The notes under the pieces are model-generated. The model saw nothing but the letters and a program-made list of their open reading frames with translations. It searched no databases and had not been told where the DNA came from. Position numbers and translations under genes: made by a program. Below, piece by piece: positions 3,966 through 8,970 of a stretch of DNA of 8,970 nt (its first letter is position 1; each line of letters starts with the position of its first letter). Origin of the DNA: Pseudomonadota bacterium (GTDB lineage: Bacteria > Pseudomonadota > Gammaproteobacteria > Steroidobacterales > Woeseiaceae); contig JADFGH010000076.1 in assembly GCA_022567775.1 (NCBI GenBank), positions 1-8,970 on the forward strand, read 5' to 3'.

Positions 3966-6803
3966 ATGACAAGAGATGCTGAACAAGGCACGGATCAGGC
4001 GGCCGGGGGTAGTGCCGAAGCCCTGCTTGAACAGGTGCGCCAGCTGGCGCTGGAGCTGCATCCGCAGCGCGGCCGTTCCCTGCACATGACGCTGGACAGT
4101 GCGCTGGACCGCGAGCTGGGGTTCGACAGCCTGTCGCGGGTGGAATTGCTACTGCGCCTGGAACGCGCCTTCGGCGTCAGCCTGCCGGAATCGTTGCTGG
4201 CCGGCGCCGAGACGCCGCGCGACCTGTGGCGGGCCGTGCAGGCCGGCAAGATCGTGGGCCATGCCGCGCCCGCGGCGCAGGCCCGGGCGGCACCGTTGGA
4301 CGAGCTGGCGGGGGCGCCGCACACGGCCGGGACGCTGCCGGAGATGCTCGACTGGCATCTGCTCAACCATCCGCAGCGTCCGCATGTCTACCTTTATGGC
4401 GAGGGCGACGAACCCGAAACGATCACCTACGCGGCGCTGGCCGACGGTGCACAGGCCATGGCCGCCGGCCTGCAGGCGCGAGGCTTGCTGCCCGGCCGGA
4501 GCGTGGCCATTATGCTGCCTACCGGTCGTGACTACCTGTTCAGCTTTTTCGGCATCCTGCTGGCCGGTGGCATCCCGGTTCCCATCTACCCCCCGCTGCG
4601 CCCGTCGCAGCTCGAGGATCACCTGCGCCGCCATGCCGGGATTCTCGCCAATGCCCAGGCGGTCCTGCTGATCACGGTGGCGGAGGCGCAGCGGGTGGCA
4701 CGTCTGCTCCAGGGGCAGGTTGACACCCTGCGCGAGGTGGTCACGCCGCAACAACTGGAGGCCTCCGCGGGGACCTTCAACGGCCCGCCGATCGGGACGC
4801 AGGACATCGCCTTTCTGCAATACACCTCGGGCAGCACCGGCCAGCCCAAGGGTGTCCTCCTGACCCACGCCAACCTGCTGGCCAATATCCGCGCCATGGG
4901 CGAGGCGGTGCAGGCCGATTCCACCGATGTCTTTGTCAGCTGGCTGCCCCTGTACCACGACATGGGGCTGATCGCCGCTTGGCTGGGCAGCCTCTATCAC
5001 GGCATGCCGCTGGTGCTGATGTCGCCGCTGGCCTTTTTGACCCGGCCGGCGCGCTGGTTGTGGACCATCCACAAGCACCGCGGCACCCTAACCGCGGCGC
5101 CCAACTTCGCCTATGAGCTGTGCCTGAGCAAGGTGGAAGACAGTAATATCGAAGGGCTGGATCTGGGCAGCCTGCGGCTGGCCTTCAACGGTGCCGAGCC
5201 GGTCAGTCCCAACACGGTACGCCGCTTTGGCGAGCGTTTCGCTCCCTATGGCTTCCGGCCGCAGGTTATGGCGCCGGTCTATGGCCTGGCCGAGGCCGCG
5301 GTGGGTCTGGCCTTTCCGCCTTTGGGCCGTGGGCCGCTCATCGATCGCATCGAACGCGAAACCTTCATCAGCCGCGGCAGGGCCGTCCCGGTCTCGAACG
5401 CGGCTCAGGCAATGCTGGAGTTCGTCGCCTGTGGCCAGCCGTTGCCCGGCTACCAGATCCGCATCGTCGATGCGGCCGGCCGCGAGCTGCCCGAGCGGGA
5501 GCAAGGACGGCTGGAATTCCAGGGACCGTCGGCGACCAGCGGTTACCTGCGCAACCCCGAGGCGACCCGGCGCCTGTTTGACGGGGCGTGGCTGGACTCC
5601 GGCGATCTGGCCTATGTCGCCGCGGGCGACGTCTACCTGACCAGCCGAGTCAAGGACATCATCATCCGCGCCGGGCGCAACATCTACCCCGACGAGCTGG
5701 AGGAGGTCGCTGGTGACATTCCCGGCATCCGCAAGGGCTGTGTGGCGGTATTCGGTAGCCCTGATCCCGCCTCCGGCACCGAGCGGCTGATCGTCGTTGC
5801 CGAAACCCGCGAACAGGAGACAGCCACGCTGGAAGCGTTGCAGGCCCAGGTCCTGGGGGTAGCCACCGATCTGCTGGGCATGCCGCCCGATGATGTGGTG
5901 CTGGCGCCGCCGCATACGGTGTTGAAAACTTCCAGCGGCAAGATCCGCCGTGCCGCCGTACGCGAGCTGTTCGAGACGGGGCGGATCGGCCAGCAGCCAC
6001 ACGCCCTGTGGTGGCAGGTCGTGCGTCTCACCCTGGCCTCATTGCGGCCGCGCCTGCGCAGCGTGCGGCGACGGTTCGTCGATACGGCTTATGCCGTTTA
6101 CGCGCATTTCATCTTCTGGCTGCTGGCGCCCCCCGCCTGGCTGCTGGTCGCGTTATTGCCGCGGCCGTCATGGCGCTGGGCGGTGATGCGCCAGGGAGCA
6201 CGGCTGTTGTTTCGCCTGGTCCGCCTCCCCCTAACGGTAGAGGGGCGCGAACAATTGCCCCAGGGGCAGGCCTGTGTGATCGTCAGCAACCATGCCAGCT
6301 ACCTGGACGGCATGATGCTGGTGGCGGCCTTGCCGATCGAGTTCGCTTTCGTGGCCAAAGCCGAGCTGGACCGCCAGTTTATTCCACGCCGGTTTCTGCG
6401 GCGCATCGGCACCCTGTTCGTGGAGCGCTTCGACAAGCAGCGTGGCGTGGCCGATGCCCGGCGCACCGTGCAGATGGTGCAGACCGGCCGCTCGCTGGTA
6501 TTTTTTCCCGAGGGCACCTTCACGCGCATGCCGGGTCTGTTGCCGTTTCATATGGGGGCCTTTGTCGCCGCTGCCGAGGCCGGCGTCCCGCTGGTGCCGG
6601 TGACGATCCGCGGCACCCGCTCGCTGCTTCGCGCCGATTCCTGGTTTCCGCGCCGGGCGGCGGTGCGCGTCAGCGTCGGGGCGCCGATCCTGCTGGAAGG
6701 CACGGACTGGGCTGTGGCGGTGAAGCTGCGCGATCTGGCCCATGCTGACATATTGCAGCATTTGGGGGAACCCGATCTGGTGCTGGAGGTGCCGCGCATA
6801 TGA
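3966..6803 (+). CDS. Acyl carrier - fatty acyl-AMP ligase - PlsC acyltransferase fusion
   Basis: This 945-residue three-module protein seems built to activate a fatty acid, hold it and transfer it to a lysolipid or polyol acceptor. Residues ~16-95 are an acyl carrier domain with the phosphopantetheine Ser55 in GFDSLS. Residues ~130-680 are an adenylation domain of fatty acyl-AMP ligase type: YTSGSTGQPKGV at 286-297, WLPLYHDMGL at 326-335, the GDL aspartate D547 and the catalytic-type lysine K659 in KTSSGK. A hydrophobic stretch at ~709-735 could anchor it in the membrane. Residues ~755-915 are a PlsC/LPLAT domain with NHASYLD (H776, D781) and FPEGTF (847-852). Every core motif is present, so it should be active. 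E. coli Aas joins the same two activities in the opposite order and lacks the carrier domain. The substrate is unknown. It overlaps the transporter gene by four bases. Confidence 0.85.
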   Translation: MTRDAEQGTDQAAGGSAEALLEQVRQLALELHPQRGRSLHMTLDSALDRELGFDSLSRVELLLRLERAFGVSLPESLLAGAETPRDLWRAVQAGKIVGHAAPAAQARAAPLDELAGAPHTAGTLPEMLDWHLLNHPQRPHVYLYGEGDEPETITYAALADGAQAMAAGLQARGLLPGRSVAIMLPTGRDYLFSFFGILLAGGIPVPIYPPLRPSQLEDHLRRHAGILANAQAVLLITVAEAQRVARLLQGQVDTLREVVTPQQLEASAGTFNGPPIGTQDIAFLQYTSGSTGQPKGVLLTHANLLANIRAMGEAVQADSTDVFVSWLPLYHDMGLIAAWLGSLYHGMPLVLMSPLAFLTRPARWLWTIHKHRGTLTAAPNFAYELCLSKVEDSNIEGLDLGSLRLAFNGAEPVSPNTVRRFGERFAPYGFRPQVMAPVYGLAEAAVGLAFPPLGRGPLIDRIERETFISRGRAVPVSNAAQAMLEFVACGQPLPGYQIRIVDAAGRELPEREQGRLEFQGPSATSGYLRNPEATRRLFDGAWLDSGDLAYVAAGDVYLTSRVKDIIIRAGRNIYPDELEEVAGDIPGIRKGCVAVFGSPDPASGTERLIVVAETREQETATLEALQAQVLGVATDLLGMPPDDVVLAPPHTVLKTSSGKIRRAAVRELFETGRIGQQPHALWWQVVRLTLASLRPRLRSVRRRFVDTAYAVYAHFIFWLLAPPAWLLVALLPRPSWRWAVMRQGARLLFRLVRLPLTVEGREQLPQGQACVIVSNHASYLDGMMLVAALPIEFAFVAKAELDRQFIPRRFLRRIGTLFVERFDKQRGVADARRTVQMVQTGRSLVFFPEGTFTRMPGLLPFHMGAFVAAAEAGVPLVPVTIRGTRSLLRADSWFPRRAAVRVSVGAPILLEGTDWAVAVKLRDLAHADILQHLGEPDLVLEVPRI

Positions 6804-8152
6804 AGGACATAGCCAGGGCCGGGACTGCCCGCAACGATGTTATTGAAGCGAATTCGCAGCTAGCGTTCCATCCGGCCAGCCGACGGGAGCAGCTGGCCTG
6901 GGCTCTGTACGATTTCGCCAACTCCGGCTACACGACCGTGGTGCTGACGACCATCTTCAGTGCCTACTTCGTGGGGGTGGTGGCTGGCGGACCAGGGGGC
7001 TTCCCCTCAGGCACGGCCACCTTGCTTTGGACGCTGGCGGTCGGCAGCGCCAACCTGTGTGTATTGCTAACCGCCCCGATCGTGGGTGCGATCGCGGATC
7101 ACCGGGCGGCAAAGAAACGTTTCTTGCTGATCACTACCGTCGGTTGCGCCACGGCCACTGCCCTGCTGGCGCTGGTTGGTCCGGGTGATGTGGTGCTTGG
7201 ACTGGTACTGGTGGTCATCTCCGCCATCATGTTCACCAGCGGGGAGAACCTCATTTCCGCCTTTCTGCCGGAGATCGTGCCGGTCCGCAAGATGGGACGC
7301 ATGTCCGGCTATGGCTGGGGCCTGGGCTATCTTGGCGGACTTCTAACACTCGGTTTCTGTCTGGCCTATATCACCTGGGCGCAGCAACAGGGGCAGGCCG
7401 AGCATCAGTTCGTGCCCGTGACCCTGTTGATCACAGCAGCTGTGTTCGCGCTGGCGGCGACGCCCACATTTGTCTGGCTGCGTGAGCGGACCACACCGAG
7501 CCCGCTGGCCAGTCCGATCAATTATGTTCGCACGGGCATCCAGCGGGTGCGGCAAACCCTGACGGAAGCCGCGCGCTTGCCTGACTTGTTCCGCTTTCTG
7601 ACTGCCCTGGCGGTTTACCAGTCGGGCGTCGCGACGGTGGTGGTGCTGAGTGCGGTTTATGCCCGCGAGGTGATGGGCTTCGACAGTCAGGCGCTGGTGA
7701 TTCTGATTATGGTGGTCAATGTTACCGCCGCTGTTGGCGCCTTGCTGTTCGGGCACCTGCAGGACCGGCTTGGCTCGGTGCCGACTCTGGTCATCACCCT
7801 GCTGATCTGGAGCGGGGCCATCATTCTGATAGCCGTTGCCGACGAGCGTACGGACATCTGGCTGGCGGGAAATATGATCGGCCTGGCTATGGGCGCCAGC
7901 CAGGCGGTCGGCCGGGCACTGATCGGCCAGCTTACGCCCGTGAAGCGCAGCGCCGAGTTCTTCGGCTTGTGGGGCATGGCAAACCGGCTGGCGGCCATCG
8001 CCGGTCCCTTGAGCTATGGATTGATCAGCTACTGGAGCCGCGGCAATCACCGCCTGGCAATTCTGTCCACACTGCTCTTTTTCATCGCCGGGCTGGTTCT
8101 GCTGCTGCGGGTGAACGAACAGCGCGGTAAAGCGGCGGCACTGGGTGTGTGA
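6800..8152 (+). CDS. UMF1 (Atg22-like) family major facilitator transporter
   Basis: This 450-residue protein has about twelve hydrophobic segments. The amino signature WALYDFANSGY begins at residue 34 and is characteristic of the bacterial UMF1 family, related to yeast vacuolar Atg22. MFS motif A appears in the first half (G96-x3-D100 to R107) and in degenerate form in the second (G318 to D322-R323). A ~28-residue soluble segment precedes helix 1. The gene starts inside the stop of the acyltransferase fusion (ATGA), with GGAGGT at 6785-6790 nine bases before the ATG. Transported substrates of bacterial UMF1 members are largely unknown. The coupling to a lipid acyltransferase suggests a lipid, lysolipid or fatty-acid related cargo, by analogy with LplT next to Aas, but it is not an LplT orthologue. 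Confidence 0.85.
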   Translation: MKDIARAGTARNDVIEANSQLAFHPASRREQLAWALYDFANSGYTTVVLTTIFSAYFVGVVAGGPGGFPSGTATLLWTLAVGSANLCVLLTAPIVGAIADHRAAKKRFLLITTVGCATATALLALVGPGDVVLGLVLVVISAIMFTSGENLISAFLPEIVPVRKMGRMSGYGWGLGYLGGLLTLGFCLAYITWAQQQGQAEHQFVPVTLLITAAVFALAATPTFVWLRERTTPSPLASPINYVRTGIQRVRQTLTEAARLPDLFRFLTALAVYQSGVATVVVLSAVYAREVMGFDSQALVILIMVVNVTAAVGALLFGHLQDRLGSVPTLVITLLIWSGAIILIAVADERTDIWLAGNMIGLAMGASQAVGRALIGQLTPVKRSAEFFGLWGMANRLAAIAGPLSYGLISYWSRGNHRLAILSTLLFFIAGLVLLLRVNEQRGKAAALGV

Positions 8153-8165
8153 ACAACGACACGTC

Positions 8166-8170
8166 GGAGG
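8166..8170 (+). promoter_or_regulatory. Ribosome binding site of the truncated synthetase gene
   Basis: GGAGG lies seven bases before the ATG at 8178. The start signals of the broken gene are therefore intact, and a short product may still be made. Confidence 0.6.
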
Positions 8171-8425
8171 TTAAAGGATGAGCGGATTACCGGAACACAG
8201 CATGAGTGACATGCACCTGGACGTCATTGGCTTTGACGAGGCGGAGACCTTTCCCGGCCTGTTCCAGCAGCGGGTGGCGCGTACCCCGGATGCCAACGCT
8301 TACCGCCAATACGATACGGGCGACGGGGTGTGGAAGGCCTATAACTGGAAGCAGGTGGCCGGGTTGGTGGCGTGCTGGCAGGCGGCACTGGATAAAGAGG
8401 GACTGGCTGCCGGCGACCACCTGCT

Positions 8426-8533
8426 GCCGATCTTCCCGTCACTCCGGCACGCGCCATTAGCGTGGAAAGTCTCATGTCCCAGGCGCGTAAGTTCGGCGCG
8501 GTGGTGCAATCAGGGCCGGAACGTTCGGAGTAG
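8426..8533 (+). other. Possible 3' end of an unidentified gene at the deletion join
   Basis: In the frame one base off from the synthetase remnant, codons from about 8426 read LPVTPARAISVESLMSQ, then ARKFGAVVQSG, and stop at the TAG at 8531-8533. The composition looks protein-like, and the change of frame coincides with the end of synthetase homology, as expected if a deletion joined two genes. I recognise no family, and the stretch is short enough to be chance. Confidence 0.25.
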
Positions 8534-8620
8534 TGTCTGCGACATGGGTAATGGCAAATCGGAATCGAGGATGGCCAACAGGCACACCATCAACCTTGCT
8601 TCGACGGTGTACCAGCCCAC
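8534..8620. other. Unassigned spacer before the lipoprotein gene
   Basis: I see no gene, repeat or terminator in these 87 bases. No Shine-Dalgarno-like string precedes the downstream ATG at 8621 or the in-frame ATG at 8633, and no clear promoter is visible. Confidence 0.4.
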
Positions 8621-8970
8621 ATGAAAAACCGAATGATAAAAAACATCCTGCTCCTGCTGCTTGGACTAGTCTTGTTGAATGGTTGTATGTATCTGCAACA
8701 GTCCTCGATGATCTTTTTCCCTTACGCAACGCTTGACCAGACACCGGCACAGTGGGGGCTTGTGTATGAAGATGTCTTCCTGGACACCGAGGATGGCGTG
8801 CGCTTGCATGGCTGGTACATCCCGCGTCATGGATCGAAGCAGGCCCTGCTCTTTTTTCACGGTAATGCGGGCAATATCTCCCATCGCGGCGCCTCCGTGG
8901 AGATCTTTCACCGGCTTGGCCTGAATGTCTTTATCTTCGACTACCGGGGTTACGGTAAGAGCCAGGGCAA
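8621..8970 (+). CDS. Lipoprotein alpha/beta hydrolase, amino end (runs off the window)
   Basis: At least 116 residues are encoded, open to the window edge. A signal peptide (charged start, Leu-rich core at residues 9-19) ends in a lipobox LNGC with the lipidated Cys at residue 22; Asn at -2 is unusual but tolerated. An alpha/beta hydrolase fold of the BEM46/YfhR-like type follows: a first strand pair near 47-67, the oxyanion-hole motif HGNAGN at 80-85 and DYRGYGKS at 107-114. The Ser-Asp-His catalytic residues lie beyond the window. The enzyme is presumably membrane-anchored and faces the periplasm; its substrate is unknown. The ATG at 8621 is chosen because it gives a full signal peptide, and ATG 8633 is an in-frame alternative. 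The gene is AT-richer than the lipid cluster (26 of 60 G+C at 8641-8700). Confidence 0.85.
   Translation, partial: MKNRMIKNILLLLLGLVLLNGCMYLQQSSMIFFPYATLDQTPAQWGLVYEDVFLDTEDGVRLHGWYIPRHGSKQALLFFHGNAGNISHRGASVEIFHRLGLNVFIFDYRGYGKSQG

Larger units (their letters stand above)
8178..8624 (+). pseudogene. FadD-type acyl-CoA synthetase, amino-terminal fragment with foreign tail
   Basis: The first ~83 residues match the start of long-chain acyl-CoA synthetases of the FadD15 kind: ETFPGLFQQRVARTPDANAY, then WKAYNWKQVAGLVACWQAAL, then GLAAGDH. Intact relatives continue with 'VAIML.NC.EW' and run to ~600 residues. Here homology stops at about base 8420, and the frame runs on through unrelated sequence to a TGA at 8622-8624, giving a 148-residue product. 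No AMP-binding motif remains, so it cannot be an active ligase. It sits 25 bases after the transporter gene with a good ribosome binding site, so it was probably the third gene of the lipid operon before a deletion. Its stop overlaps the start of the lipoprotein gene. Confidence 0.75.

Noticed and set aside
4149..5078. 309-codon minus-strand frame inside the fusion gene
   Set aside because: It is a shadow frame of high-GC coding DNA, rich in Arg, Gln, His and Gly with no domain. The same holds for the minus-strand frames at 5088-6002 and 7343-8050.
6800..8152. Assignment of the MFS gene as LplT itself
   Set aside because: The WALYDFANSGY signature places it in UMF1. Only the gene context resembles lplT-aas.

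Overview
The window looks like chromosomal DNA of a gammaproteobacterium, plausibly a halophile or alkaliphile. Four genes or gene fragments relate to monovalent or divalent cation transport: an UmpAB-type antiporter pair, an NhaB tail, a CorC/HlyC tail and perhaps a KefB-like amino end. No rRNA, tRNA or CRISPR array was found. The taxonomic guess rests on gene types only.

Region 1 (1-2682) has a leader of about 390 bases with one possible gene remnant, then a tight four-gene operon on the + strand. The operon holds two DUF1538 membrane proteins (the UmpA/UmpB type of two-component Na+(Li+,K+)/H+ antiporter), a non-canonical P-II signal protein and a two-CBS-domain protein. All three junctions overlap by 4-11 bases, which suggests translational coupling. 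The layout suggests a cation/proton antiporter whose activity is set by adenine-nucleotide or other small-ligand sensing through the P-II and CBS partners.

Region 2 (2683-3965) is a graveyard. It contains the C-terminal end of a DDE transposase with its catalytic Glu replaced (+), the C-terminal half of a CorC/HlyC-family transporter (-), and the last ~36 codons of NhaB (+) fused tail-to-middle with that fragment. It ends in a 120-bp element with perfect 13-bp terminal inverted repeats and an internal hairpin. The outer ends of these repeats spell outward-facing TTGACA hexamers.

Region 3 (3966-about 8430) is visibly more GC-rich (for example 43 of 60 bases G+C at 4021-4080, against 29 of 60 at 2341-2400). 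It encodes a 945-residue fusion of an acyl carrier domain, a fatty acyl-AMP ligase-like adenylation domain and a PlsC-type acyltransferase. A UMF1-family major facilitator transporter follows, translationally overlapped with it. Next comes the amino end of a FadD-type acyl-CoA synthetase that is broken after ~85 residues. The first two genes recall the aas-lplT pair of enterobacteria (lysophospholipid import plus re-acylation) but use different protein architectures.

Region 4 (about 8430-8970) begins with ~190 bases of unrecognised junction sequence. It ends in the start of an AT-richer lipoprotein alpha/beta hydrolase gene that runs off the window. The read-through frame of the broken synthetase stops exactly over its start codon (ATGA). 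The window is thus two intact functional units set among several deletion or insertion scars.
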